In this document: positions 36,431 to 45,413 of the stretch, piece after piece | Position numbering within the stretch: the first letter of the stretch is position 1 | Layout of the letters: every line of letters begins with the position of its first letter | Origin: an uncultured Alistipes sp. | GTDB taxonomy: Bacteria; Bacteroidota; Bacteroidia; Bacteroidales; Rikenellaceae | Reading direction: 5' to 3' | Assembly (NCBI GenBank): GCA_900539755.1 | Contig: UQDC01000003.1 | Span: forward strand, 1-64,000 | DNA: 64,000 bases | Notes under the pieces: model-generated | Seen by the model: only the letters and a program-made list of their open reading frames with translations | Database searches by the model: none | What the model was told of the DNA's origin: nothing | Translations under genes and position numbers: made by a program

Positions 36431-37612
36431 TTACTTATTCAACAAGGCTGCGATTCTCTCTTTAGCCCGTAACAACACCTCAACCGGTGAACAGAGGCTG
36501 ATTCGGATATAGTTATTACCCTCCGATCCAAAAATGCCGCCCGGGGTAATGAACACGCCACAACCATATAACAACTTGTCCGAAAATTCGAAACAGTCCC
36601 CAACTCCTTCAGGGAGACGCCCCCAAACAAAGAGTCCAGATTGGGGTTTGGCATAGCTGCACCCCATCAGATCAAGCAGCTCAAAGCCGATCACTTCACG
36701 TTCGCGGTAGATACGGTTCAGATCACGATACCACTCCTCATCCAGATCAAGAGCTTCGGCCGCTGCGGCCTGCATAGGATAGAACATCCCCGAATCCATA
36801 TTACTCTTGAAGCGAATCACCTCATCGATGCGCTCTTTGGCTCCCGCCAACATGCCGATACGCCAACCTGCCATACTGTGACTTTTACTCAATGAGTTGA
36901 GTTCGAGAGCCACATCCTTCGCACCTTCTGTAGCCAGCAGGCTCTCCGGATGTTCGTTACGAATAAAGCTGTACGGATTGTCGTGCAACAACAAAATTCC
37001 GTTCCGACGGGCAAAGGCGACTAAATCACGGAACAAACCTTCACGTGGAGCAGCGCCGGTCGGCATGTGCGGAAAGTTGACAATCATAATCTTCACACCA
37101 TCCAATCCCTGACGTTCAATTTCGTCGAAATCAGGCATCCAGCCGTTCGCCTCGCGCAGCAGATAATCGACACAAACCCCACCGGCAATGGTTGCTGCAG
37201 ACCGATAGGTGGGATATCCCGGATTGGGGATCAGCACTTTGTCTCCGGGATTAAGGTAGGTCATGCAGACATGCATGATTCCCTCTTTGGAGCCAATCAA
37301 TGGCAGGATCTCGCTCTCCGGGTCTAGTGTCACGCCATAAAAACGTCCGTACCATCGTGCAAACGCATTACGCAAGATTGCGGTTCCTTTATAGGGCTGA
37401 TAAGCATGCGTATTGGGTTTGGCTGCCTCTGCCGCCAAACGGGCAATCACCTTCGGATGAGGAGGTTGATCAGGGCCACCCACACCCAGGCTAATAATAT
37501 CCTTACCGGCTGCACGCATCTGATCGATTTCACGCAACTTCTTTGAAAAATAGTACTCACCCACGCCTGACAGACGATCGGCGACCTGCATTTTCATCGG
37601 ACTGTTTTCCAT
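36431..37612 (-). CDS. Class I/II aminotransferase of the aromatic operon
   Basis: PLP aminotransferase of 393 aa, probably giving phenylalanine and tyrosine from their 2-oxoacids. Motifs include SLGVGGPDQPPHP, GSKEGIMHV, NPGYPTYRS, NFPHMPTGA (in place of the usual NPxNPTG), DNPYSFIR and the PLP lysine in SLSKSHSMAGWRIG, then NYIRISLCSP near the end. By sequence alone it could also act on other amino acids, for example as an LL-diaminopimelate or aspartate aminotransferase relative. The setting between pheA and tyrA supports an aromatic role. It lies 217 bases downstream of pheA. Confidence 0.9.
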   Translation of the reverse strand: MENSPMKMQVADRLSGVGEYYFSKKLREIDQMRAAGKDIISLGVGGPDQPPHPKVIARLAAEAAKPNTHAYQPYKGTAILRNAFARWYGRFYGVTLDPESEILPLIGSKEGIMHVCMTYLNPGDKVLIPNPGYPTYRSAATIAGGVCVDYLLREANGWMPDFDEIERQGLDGVKIMIVNFPHMPTGAAPREGLFRDLVAFARRNGILLLHDNPYSFIRNEHPESLLATEGAKDVALELNSLSKSHSMAGWRIGMLAGAKERIDEVIRFKSNMDSGMFYPMQAAAAEALDLDEEWYRDLNRIYREREVIGFELLDLMGCSYAKPQSGLFVWGRLPEGVGDCFEFSDKLLYGCGVFITPGGIFGSEGNNYIRISLCSPVEVLLRAKERIAALLNK

Positions 37613-37829
37613 GATCGTTATCTATATATCTTTATTATTCTCTTTGTTTTGAAGGGCAGGGATTAATACTGCTTTCCCCTCCCCTTTTCACCCTGAATCG
37701 CATCGCTTGTTGCAGCGAACCCCACGACGCGCAGTCAGGTATTATCTTTCTCGTGATTGGCCATCCACGGCTGGGCTCATCCCTCTCCGCTATAAAGCCT
37801 CTGCGGTCTCGCCCAAACGGAACGCACTC
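37613..37829 (-). other. pheA-aminotransferase spacer
   Basis: A 217-base gap within the aromatic operon. I see no terminator and no promoter with good boxes on the minus strand, so read-through from pheA is the simplest view. Confidence 0.4.
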
Positions 37830-38666
37830 CTATGCTTCAGTCGAAAGGCCCCGTTTATACACGCCATACACATGCAATTCCTGCGAAACGAGTTTCATGT
37901 TGGCGATCACCTCTTCATACTCCTCCATAGTATCGAACTCCATATCCACATGGAACATATAGTGCCACGGTTCGCTGGGGATCGGTGACGACTGCAACTT
38001 GGACATGTTGATCGAACTGTTTTCAATGGCACGCAGCACCTTGATCAACGAACCGTGTTCGTGATTGGTTTTGAAGCAGAGCGAAGCTTTGTTCGCCCCC
38101 TCGGGAATAGGCTGACCAGCAGGACGTAACAACAAGAAGCGGGTATAATTGTTTTTAATCGAATGAATATCCGGCGCCACGATCTTCAACCCGAAAAGTT
38201 TAGCAGCCAGATCACCTGCGATGGCAGCGGCATGCCGCACTTTGTGTTCAGCAATATAACGGGCACTCAAAGCGGTATCTTCGGTTTCAACCAATTTCCA
38301 GCGGTGTGCATCCAGAAAATCGACACACTGCAACAGAGCGATCGGATGTGACTGCACCTCTTCGATCTCGTCCAACTCCACATCAGGCAGAACCATCAAA
38401 TTCTGACGAATCCGCAGATAATATTCACCAACAACCTGAATATGCGCATTATGCAGAATACTCAAGTTAGGAAGGATGGTACCAGCAATCGAATTTTCGA
38501 CAGCCATCACTCCATAATCGACCTCGCCGCTTTCAACTTGGCGGGCCACCTCACGAAAGGTCGCACAAGGGTGGATTTCGATATTCGAACCGAAGCAGCG
38601 ATCCGCTACAATATGGTGGAAACTGCCTTCATAACCCTGTATGGCCACTTTCAATTTTTCATTCAT
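37830..38666 (-). CDS. pheA: Prephenate dehydratase
   Basis: Converts prephenate to phenylpyruvate. The 278-aa protein has a PDT domain (VAIQGYEGSFHH at the start, ENSIAGTI, and the catalytic motif TRFLLL in NNYTRFLLL). A C-terminal ACT domain (TNHEHGSLIKVLRAIENSSINMSKLQSSP) should bind phenylalanine for feedback; the usual ESRP is QSSP here, as I recall from Bacteroides homologues. There is no fused chorismate mutase. The ATG at 38666 is preferred; the upstream in-frame start at 38678 is TTG. It is the first structural gene after the attenuator. Confidence 0.95.
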   Translation of the reverse strand: MNEKLKVAIQGYEGSFHHIVADRCFGSNIEIHPCATFREVARQVESGEVDYGVMAVENSIAGTILPNLSILHNAHIQVVGEYYLRIRQNLMVLPDVELDEIEEVQSHPIALLQCVDFLDAHRWKLVETEDTALSARYIAEHKVRHAAAIAGDLAAKLFGLKIVAPDIHSIKNNYTRFLLLRPAGQPIPEGANKASLCFKTNHEHGSLIKVLRAIENSSINMSKLQSSPIPSEPWHYMFHVDMEFDTMEEYEEVIANMKLVSQELHVYGVYKRGLSTEA

Positions 38667-38723
38667 TTCACGTCTCAATTTGTTTTCCGAACCGGCACAG
38701 CTGACCAGGATATATCAAAAAAA

Positions 38724-38748
38724 ATCCCGGTCTTGCATGGACCGGGAT
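38724..38748 (-). terminator. Attenuator terminator in the pheA leader
   Basis: On the minus strand a 9-bp hairpin (ATCCCGGTC...GACCGGGAT, 7-base loop) is followed directly by eight T. It lies inside the 5' leader, 57 bases before the pheA ATG and downstream of the promoter, so it ends transcription before pheA. Its 5' arm can instead pair with 38792-38801. Confidence 0.88.
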
Positions 38749-38780
38749 CGATATAATGACAATCAAATTTTCGTTCGTAA

Positions 38781-38861
38781 TTAACAATGCAATCCCAGTC
38801 CACTTTTGGTAAAAAAGTAGAAGTAAAAATAATAACCAAAAAATGGCGAATACTGGCCCAT
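38781..38861 (-). CDS. Phe/Tyr leader peptide of the aromatic operon
   Basis: A 26-codon frame (ATG 38861, TAA ending at 38781), about 20 bases after the predicted transcription start. It contains six Phe and five Tyr codons, with the core FFGYYFYFYFF at residues 7-17. It ends in GLGLHC, where the codons for Gly-Leu-Gly coincide with the antiterminator segment. This is the layout of a translation-coupled attenuator: ribosomes stalling on scarce Phe-tRNA or Tyr-tRNA leave that segment free. Composition, position and RNA pairing agree; no homologue was searched. Confidence 0.85.
   Translation of the reverse strand: MGQYSPFFGYYFYFYFFTKSGLGLHC
38792..38801 (-). promoter_or_regulatory. Antiterminator segment of the pheA leader
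   Basis: GGACTGGGAT on the minus strand pairs over 10 positions (one G-U) with ATCCCGGTCC at 38739-38748 and the adjoining loop base, the 5' arm of the terminator. It overlaps the last codons of the leader peptide, so a ribosome reaching the stop codon would cover it and let the terminator form. Confidence 0.78.
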
Positions 38862-38888
38862 CATTAATTCATCATGTTTGTGACTTCG

Positions 38889-38918
38889 CAAATGTACAGA
38901 AAAATGAAAAAAAACAAA
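38889..38918 (-). promoter_or_regulatory. Aromatic operon promoter
   Basis: TACATTTG (38889-38896, minus strand) with TTTG at 38915-38918, 18 bases apart. It lies between the rmuC stop and the leader peptide; predicted start near 38882. Confidence 0.72.
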
Positions 38919-38951
38919 TCGTCAGACTCAAAAAAATAAAAATTTTTATTT

Positions 38952-40295
38952 TCAGTTCTGTTCACCGCTCTCTCCAACCTCCAGAGCATCCGATTCATCG
39001 TACTCTTGGAGCGGTTGCGGCAACTTTTTGGAGTTTTGGACATGCAACTTACGCAACTTCTCAGCACGACTGATCAAATTACCGCGACCGGTCTTCAACT
39101 GGTTGAACGCTGTTGCATATTTATCCGAAGCAGTCTGAATACTGCGTCCCAAATCGAGCATCGTCTCACTGAAACCGACAAATTTATCGTAGAGCTTTCC
39201 GCCTTCGGCTGCAATTGCCGCCGCCGATTTACTCTGTCCATCCCGTTTCCAAAGGTCATCGACAATCTTCAACAGTGCAAAGAGATTGGTCGGACTGCTG
39301 ATCACCACCTTACGTTTGTATGCCTCACCCCACAACGAGCTGTCCTCCTGCATGGCCAACAAAAAGGCCGGTTCATTGGGAATAAACATGATCACAAAAT
39401 CGGGAGAGACGTTACGGGTTTGTCCGTTTAACTGCGATTGGTAGGATTTGCAAGCCAACTCGTTGATATGGTTACGCACCGACCGCAGGTGTTCACGAAG
39501 TGCCTGCTGGCGCACATTAGGATCCTCACTTTCACAATAGTTCACGTAGGCGGTCAACGATACCTTCGAATCGATGACGATCTGTTTCCCCTCCGGCAGA
39601 TTCAAAATGACATCGGGGCGCAAATTGGCTCCTGTCTCCTGATCCTTGATATTCTCCTGCGTCTGATAATGCACCCCTTTGACCAGCTCCGAATTGTCGA
39701 GAATCGTCTCGAGAATCATCTCACCCCAATCACCCTGCACCTTCGAATTTCCTTTCAAAGCGGCAGTCAGGTTGTTGGCCTCCTGACTCATCCGAACATT
39801 CATCTCATTAAGACGCTTGATCTCCTCTTTGAGTGAGAAACGTTGCTGCGCCTCCTTCTCGTAAACCTCTTCCACCTTCTTGCGGAACCCCTCGATATTA
39901 TCTCGGAACGGTTTTAATAAAATCTCCAAAGATTCCCGGTTGGTCTGTTTGAATTGTGAGCTCTTCTCCTCCAGAATCTCGGTTGCCAAATTTTTGAATT
40001 CAACCCGCTGACGCTCCTGCAAAGCCTGCATCTCCTCCTTTTGACGGACAATCTCACCCGCTTTGGCTTCAAGCTGCGTTGTCAACTGAGCCTGCCGCAC
40101 TGCAGCCTGAGTTAACTGCTCCGACTGTGCAGCTATCTGCCCCCGCAAGGTCCCAATTTCGGACTGCAGTTGCTCAGCGTTTTGTTGCATATTTTGTTGC
40201 TCTAGGCGGTAACGGCGCATAAGCGGACGGTAAGCCAATACCGTTCCGGCAACGCCCAACACCAATCCCGCCACAATCATCAAAAAAAGTGTCAT
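38952..40295 (-). CDS. rmuC: RmuC family DNA recombination protein
   Basis: A 447-aa protein. An N-terminal membrane anchor (about residues 2-22) is followed by a long coiled coil rich in Gln and Glu (about 28-120), then the RmuC nuclease-like domain with KVQGDWGEMILETILDNSELVKGVHY, RPDVILNLPEGKQIVIDSKVSLTAYVNY and FIPNEPAFLLAM. E. coli RmuC limits inversion at short inverted repeats; the fold is of the restriction-endonuclease type. It is upstream of the aromatic operon, which has its own promoter, and divergent from rpe. Confidence 0.92.
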   Translation of the reverse strand: MTLFLMIVAGLVLGVAGTVLAYRPLMRRYRLEQQNMQQNAEQLQSEIGTLRGQIAAQSEQLTQAAVRQAQLTTQLEAKAGEIVRQKEEMQALQERQRVEFKNLATEILEEKSSQFKQTNRESLEILLKPFRDNIEGFRKKVEEVYEKEAQQRFSLKEEIKRLNEMNVRMSQEANNLTAALKGNSKVQGDWGEMILETILDNSELVKGVHYQTQENIKDQETGANLRPDVILNLPEGKQIVIDSKVSLTAYVNYCESEDPNVRQQALREHLRSVRNHINELACKSYQSQLNGQTRNVSPDFVIMFIPNEPAFLLAMQEDSSLWGEAYKRKVVISSPTNLFALLKIVDDLWKRDGQSKSAAAIAAEGGKLYDKFVGFSETMLDLGRSIQTASDKYATAFNQLKTGRGNLISRAEKLRKLHVQNSKKLPQPLQEYDESDALEVGESGEQN

Positions 40296-40368
40296 ACTCC
40301 AATCTCACTATCGGCAGAGAAACGCTCTATACCTTATTACAAAAATAGTGTTTTTTGTCGATTTTATG

Positions 40369-40376
40369 TACCTTTG
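40369..40376 (+). promoter_or_regulatory. rpe promoter candidate (-7 box)
   Basis: TACCTTTG on the plus strand, 56 bases before the rpe ATG. TTTTTTG occurs upstream but closer than the usual spacing. Confidence 0.45.
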
Positions 40377-40424
40377 TCGGAACTGGTGAATTTCGCCGCA
40401 ACGGCGACACAATGAAAATCCGTT

Positions 40425-41075
40425 ATGCCAAGAATCATATCTCCCTCGGTCCTCTCAGCGGACTTTAACCATCTGGGGCGCGACATTGAAATGCTCAACC
40501 GCAGCGAAGCGGAATGGATCCATATCGACGTGATGGACGGACGTTTTGTTCCCAACATTTCGTTTGGGTTCCCGGTACTCTCGGCCATTCGTAAAATTAC
40601 CACAAAAGTGCTCGACACCCATCTGATGATCGTCGAGCCGGAACGTTACATTGAACGTTTCGCCAAAGCCGGAGCTGACCTGATCACCATCCACATCGAA
40701 GCGACGGAAGATCTCAACGCTGCCATTCGTCAGATCAAAGCATGCGGAGTAAAAGCTGGCGTATCGATCAAACCGAAAACTCCCGTATCGGCTATCGTTC
40801 CTTACCTCAACGATCTCGATCTGGTACTGATCATGAGTGTGGAACCGGGATTTGGCGGCCAATCTTTTATTGAAGGTTCGACGGAGAAAGTGGCAGAGTT
40901 GCGCCGGGAAATAGATCGTTGCGGTTCACAAGCCGTTATCGAGATCGACGGTGGCATCACTTTGGCCAATGCCGGGGCACAATTCGCTGCCGGCTGTGAT
41001 ATTTTGGTGGCAGGAAATACAATTTTCGGTTCAGAAGATCCGGCCCACACCATTCACGAACTGCTTAATGTCTGA
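40425..41075 (+). CDS. rpe: Ribulose-phosphate 3-epimerase
   Basis: Interconverts ribulose 5-phosphate and xylulose 5-phosphate in the pentose-phosphate pathway. It is a TIM-barrel protein of 216 aa with SPSVLSADF at the start, the metal and catalytic motifs HIDVMDGRFVPN and DTHLMI, MSVEPGFGGQSFI, and EIDGGI near the C-terminus. The ABC-F gene starts 57 bases downstream. Confidence 0.97.
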   Translation: MPRIISPSVLSADFNHLGRDIEMLNRSEAEWIHIDVMDGRFVPNISFGFPVLSAIRKITTKVLDTHLMIVEPERYIERFAKAGADLITIHIEATEDLNAAIRQIKACGVKAGVSIKPKTPVSAIVPYLNDLDLVLIMSVEPGFGGQSFIEGSTEKVAELRREIDRCGSQAVIEIDGGITLANAGAQFAAGCDILVAGNTIFGSEDPAHTIHELLNV

Positions 41076-41132
41076 TCCTTGCTCTGCTTTCAGACAAGCA
41101 TTTGCTAACAGAAAAACGCGTAACACACATCC

Positions 41133-43160
41133 ATGATTTCAGTTGACAACCTCACCGTCAGTTTTGGAGGGTGGGACCTGTTCAAAGATATCTCCTTTCT
41201 GATCAACCCGAAAGACCGCATCGGTCTGGTCGGCAAAAACGGAGCCGGCAAATCGACCATGCTGAAGGTGCTGGTCGGTTTGCAACAACCCACCTCGGGC
41301 TGCGTTTCCCGTAACGGAGACTGCACCATCGGCTACCTGCCCCAGCAGATGAAGGTGGCCGATACAACAACCTTGTTTGCCGAGACGGAATCGGCATTTG
41401 GGGAGGTGATCGATCTTGAAAAGGAGATCGCCGACCTGACCGAACAGATCACGGTGCGTACCGACTACGAGAGCAAAGAGTATGAAAATCTATTGCACCG
41501 GCTTAACGACTGCAACGACCGTTTCCAGATTTTGGGAGGTCTGAACCGCGAAGCGGAGATTGAGAAGACGCTGTTGGGTCTGGGCTTCAAGCGCAGTGAC
41601 TTTACCCGCGCTACCAGCGAATTCAGCGGTGGCTGGCGCATGCGTATCGAGTTGGCCAAACTGTTGCTGCGTCGTCCCTCACTATTCCTGTTGGACGAGC
41701 CGACCAACCACCTCGACATTGAAAGTATCGAATGGCTGGAGGGTTATCTCAAAGAGTACAACGGAGCGGTCGTACTGATTTCACACGACCGTGCTTTTCT
41801 GGACAACGTCACCAACCGCACAATCGAAATTTCGTTGGGTAAGGCCTATGATTATAAAGTGCCGTATAGCCGTTTTGTCGAGTTGCGCCGCGAACGTCGC
41901 GAGCAGCAGATGGCAGCCTATATCAACCAGCAGAAGATGATCGAGCAGACTGAAGAGTTCATTGAACGCTTCCGGTATAAGCCGACCAAATCGAATCAGG
42001 TTCAATCTCGCATCAAACAGCTCGAAAAGATCGAACGAATCGAAGTCGAAGAGGAGGATCTGGCCACACTGAATATCAAGTTCCCACCCGCTCCCCGTTC
42101 AGGGCAGATCGTTGTCGAGGCCAAAGATGCAGCCAAAAGTTTCGGAGACAAAAAGATCTTCTCCGGGGCGACATTCACCATCGAGCGGGGCGAGAAGGTG
42201 GCCTTTGTAGGCCGAAACGGTGAGGGTAAAACCACCTTTGCGCGTTTGGTCATCGGTGAGTTAGAGCCAATCGCAGGGCTGGTACGAATCGGACACAACG
42301 TCCATATCGGCTACTATGCCCAAAATCAGGATGACCTGATGAATGGAGATTTCACTGTTTTTGACACATTGGATCGTGTCGCTGTTGGTGAAATCCGCAC
42401 CAAACTGCGTGACATTTTGGGAGCTTTCCTTTTCCGCGGAGAGGATATCGACAAAAAGGTCAAGGTGCTTTCGGGTGGTGAACGGGCACGTCTGGCGATG
42501 GCCCGTCTGATGCTCGAGCCTTATAACCTGCTGGTTCTGGACGAGCCGACCAACCACATGGATATGCGCTCAAAAGACATTCTCAAGAATGCCTTGCAGA
42601 AATACAACGGCACGGTGATCGTCGTATCGCACGACCGTGAATTTCTCGACGGCCTGGTTGATAAGGTGTATGAATTCCGTGACGGCCAGGTCAAAGAGCA
42701 TTTGGGAGGTATCTACGACTTCCTGCGCGATCGGAAGTTGGAGTCGATGCGCGAGCTCGAACGGAGCGACGCCTCGGCCAAAACAGCTACTGCAACAGCC
42801 AAGTCCACCTCCGGCACAACAAACAAGCCCGCCGGAAACGCCGACAAGTCAACATCTGGTAAACCGGCTCTTTCCGGCAAAGAGCTATATGCGCTCAAGC
42901 GCGAGGCAGACAAGCAGTTACGCAAAGCTGAACGCGATGTAGAGCAGGCCGAAGAGGAGATCATGGCACTCGAAAAGCAGATCAGCGAGATGGATAAACA
43001 GATGGCCGATCCGACCGCTTATGGGATCGACCTAAGCGATGGCGTTCTTTACACACAATACAACGAGATGAAAGAGAAGCTTAACAAACTCACTTACCGT
43101 TGGGAAGAGTTGTCTATTGTTTTGGAGAACGCCAAAGAGATGGCCAAAGAGTACCAATAA
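41133..43160 (+). CDS. ABC-F family ATPase
   Basis: A soluble, ribosome-associated type of ABC protein with two ATPase domains and no membrane part. Domain 1 has Walker A GKNGAGKST (about 34-42), signature EFSGGWRMR, and Walker B LFLLDEPTNHLD. A linker with the charged arm follows. Domain 2 has GRNGEGKTTF, LSGGERARLAMARL and LLVLDEPTNHMD. The C-terminal ~120 residues have a Thr/Ser/Ala-rich tether and a coiled coil (KREADKQLRKAERDVEQAEEEI). This layout fits Uup/YheS-type housekeeping proteins; an antibiotic-protection role cannot be excluded but is not suggested by the context. Confidence 0.93.
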   Translation: MISVDNLTVSFGGWDLFKDISFLINPKDRIGLVGKNGAGKSTMLKVLVGLQQPTSGCVSRNGDCTIGYLPQQMKVADTTTLFAETESAFGEVIDLEKEIADLTEQITVRTDYESKEYENLLHRLNDCNDRFQILGGLNREAEIEKTLLGLGFKRSDFTRATSEFSGGWRMRIELAKLLLRRPSLFLLDEPTNHLDIESIEWLEGYLKEYNGAVVLISHDRAFLDNVTNRTIEISLGKAYDYKVPYSRFVELRRERREQQMAAYINQQKMIEQTEEFIERFRYKPTKSNQVQSRIKQLEKIERIEVEEEDLATLNIKFPPAPRSGQIVVEAKDAAKSFGDKKIFSGATFTIERGEKVAFVGRNGEGKTTFARLVIGELEPIAGLVRIGHNVHIGYYAQNQDDLMNGDFTVFDTLDRVAVGEIRTKLRDILGAFLFRGEDIDKKVKVLSGGERARLAMARLMLEPYNLLVLDEPTNHMDMRSKDILKNALQKYNGTVIVVSHDREFLDGLVDKVYEFRDGQVKEHLGGIYDFLRDRKLESMRELERSDASAKTATATAKSTSGTTNKPAGNADKSTSGKPALSGKELYALKREADKQLRKAERDVEQAEEEIMALEKQISEMDKQMADPTAYGIDLSDGVLYTQYNEMKEKLNKLTYRWEELSIVLENAKEMAKEYQ

Positions 43161-43318
43161 TCGATCAAAACCGCAAAAGGTCACAATCGACTCGTGTTCT
43201 CTATACAGCCACAATTCGACTAAACTGTAAAGACCCACATAGAAACGGCCAAATTCTTATATCTTCGCAATATGAGAATCTGGTCATAACTACACCACAC
43301 GATAACAAGATAGATCCA

Positions 43319-44053
43319 ATGGAGAAAAAGAACATATTGTTCGGACTACGCCCGATCATTGAAGCTATTGAGGCAGGTCACGAATTTGAAAAAATTTACC
43401 TCAAAAAAGGGGCAGACGGAGTCCTGCTGAACGAATTGGCAGCTCTTTGCAAAGCTCGCCATATCCGCGTTCAATGGGTGCCGGTCGAGAAACTCAACCA
43501 CCTCACCCGAAGCAATCATCAGGGAGCTGTCGGTGTAACCTCGGCCATCGATTATGTTGATGTACACGAAATGTTGGACAACATTCCTGAAGGTGAAACT
43601 CCATTGATCGTTGTATTTGACGGGGTAACTGATGTCCGCAATTTCGGAGCAATCGCCCGCAGTGCCGAATGTGCCGGTGCACATGGTTTGATTCTACCCA
43701 TCAAAAACTCGGCTCCGGTAAATGCCGACTCGATGAAGACCTCAGCCGGGGCCTTAAGCATCATCCCTGTTAGCCGTGTAGGGAGCCTCCGCAATACGAT
43801 TCGTATCCTGCAAAATGCCGGACTGCAAATCGTGGCCGCTTCGGAAAAGAGTGCCCTGCCCCTCTATCGGGCCGACTTGACCCGCCCCACTGCACTGGTT
43901 TTGGGTAGTGAGGATACCGGTATCTCCAAAGAGGTGCTCAAGATGTGCGATGTACAGTTGGCCATTCCGCTCAAAGGCACGATCGAATCACTTAATGTAA
44001 GTGCAGCAGCGGCTGTCATGTTGTTCGAGGCGGTACGGCAACGTTGTTTGTAG
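43319..44053 (+). CDS. TrmH/SpoU family RNA 2'-O-methyltransferase (RlmB-like)
   Basis: A 244-aa SPOUT methyltransferase, probably acting on 23S rRNA G2251 as RlmB. The N-terminal substrate-binding domain (FGLRPIIEAIEAG) is followed by the knotted catalytic domain with DGVTDVRNFGAIARSAECAG, LVLGSEDTGIS and IPLKGTIESLNVSAAAAVMLFE. The ATG at 43319 (MEKKNILFG) is preferred; the open frame extends back into the ABC-F gene. 158 bases separate it from the ABC-F stop. Confidence 0.94.
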   Translation: MEKKNILFGLRPIIEAIEAGHEFEKIYLKKGADGVLLNELAALCKARHIRVQWVPVEKLNHLTRSNHQGAVGVTSAIDYVDVHEMLDNIPEGETPLIVVFDGVTDVRNFGAIARSAECAGAHGLILPIKNSAPVNADSMKTSAGALSIIPVSRVGSLRNTIRILQNAGLQIVAASEKSALPLYRADLTRPTALVLGSEDTGISKEVLKMCDVQLAIPLKGTIESLNVSAAAAVMLFEAVRQRCL

Positions 44054-44240
44054 GCCCTCCGGCCAAACAATAAAACTGCCATAATAAACGTGATGCACGA
44101 CACGCTATCTTTCGCCAAAGGATCCACAAAGTTCTCGTAAAGTTTGGTGCTGATCTGGACGCATCCTAACCGACAATATACTTTTAGGGCCAGCGCTCAA
44201 TACATAAATTGACCATATAACGACATTAGACGCTACAATC

Positions 44241-45314
44241 ATGGCAAAGATGATCTATGATGAAAAGCTATATCAGGATGCGGTAAGCCTACTGCAAAAT
44301 TTGATCCGTACCCCCTCTTTCAGCAAGGAAGAGACACAGACTGCTCAACTGCTCGCGGATTTTCTGCAACAACGAGGTGTCGAGGTACACCGTAAAGGCA
44401 ACAACGTGTGGGCTTACAACAAATATTACGATGCGGCCAAACCGACTATCCTGCTCAATTCGCACCATGACACCGTAAAACCCAACCCGGCCTATACACG
44501 TGATCCCTTCTCACCCGACATCGAAGGGGACAAACTCTACGGTTTGGGCAGTAATGATGCTGGGGCCAGCGGGGTCTCGCTGCTGGCAACATTTTTACAC
44601 TATTACGACCATTCAGACATGAAATACAACCTCTGCGTAGCGATCACCGCAGAGGAGGAGAACAGCGGTTCTGGCGGATTGGAAAGCATCATCCCCGATT
44701 TAGGTCCGCTGGAGTTCGCTATCGTCGGAGAGCCGACACTGATGCAGCTGGCCATTGCCGAACGAGGTTTGATGGTCATCGACTGCACTGCCCACGGCAA
44801 AGCGGGACACGCCGCCCGGGAAGAGGGAGACAACGCCATTTACAAAGCTATGCGGGATATCGAATGGTTCCGGACCTATCGCTTTCCCAAGGAGTCAGAT
44901 CTGTTCGGGGCTGTCAAGATGACCGTCACCATCATCTCGGCAGGCTCGCAACACAACGTTGTACCGGCAGAGTGTCATTTTACGGTAGATATTCGGGTGA
45001 CCGACCGTTATACTAACGAAGCGGTATTGGAAACAATCCGCCAACATGTCGCATGCGAAGTCAAACCGCGTTCGACTCGGCTCAAACCCTCAAGCATCTC
45101 TCCGACTCATCCCATTGTGCAGGCTGGTTTAGCTCTGGGACGGACCACCTACGGTTCACCCACCACATCCGATCAGGCGCTGCTGGATATTCCCTCGCTG
45201 AAATTGGGAGTTGGGGACAGCGCTCGCTCACACAGTGCCAACGAATTTGTTCACCTGAGTGAAATTCGCGAAGGCATCGGGCTCTACATCCAGATGCTGG
45301 CGGCAATTTTATAA
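44241..45314 (+). CDS. argE: M20-family deacylase of arginine synthesis
   Basis: Zinc-dependent amidohydrolase that frees ornithine or, in the Bacteroides-type pathway, citrulline from its N-acyl form. The metal motif NSHHDTVKP (His75, Asp77), the second aspartate in GLGSNDAGASG and the catalytic TAEEENSG are visible, and a dimerisation domain follows ERGLMVIDCTAHGKAGHAAR. At 357 aa it is close to ArgE from Bacteroidetes. It pairs with argH 99 bases downstream and should be read as the second arginine locus. Confidence 0.9.
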   Translation: MAKMIYDEKLYQDAVSLLQNLIRTPSFSKEETQTAQLLADFLQQRGVEVHRKGNNVWAYNKYYDAAKPTILLNSHHDTVKPNPAYTRDPFSPDIEGDKLYGLGSNDAGASGVSLLATFLHYYDHSDMKYNLCVAITAEEENSGSGGLESIIPDLGPLEFAIVGEPTLMQLAIAERGLMVIDCTAHGKAGHAAREEGDNAIYKAMRDIEWFRTYRFPKESDLFGAVKMTVTIISAGSQHNVVPAECHFTVDIRVTDRYTNEAVLETIRQHVACEVKPRSTRLKPSSISPTHPIVQAGLALGRTTYGSPTTSDQALLDIPSLKLGVGDSARSHSANEFVHLSEIREGIGLYIQMLAAIL

Positions 45315-45413
45315 GGTTAACACCCTCGCCAAACAGGCCATCACTAAAAATCATCTACGGATTTAAGGATTCCAATTGAACAATAATAACATTAGTAAAA
45401 ATAAAATCGACAG

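Noticed and set aside
35631..36512. 293-codon frame antisense to tyrA (and a similar one at 34981-35838 antisense to DAHP synthase)
   Set aside because: These are shadows of the real genes; His/Arg/Gln-rich composition without domains.
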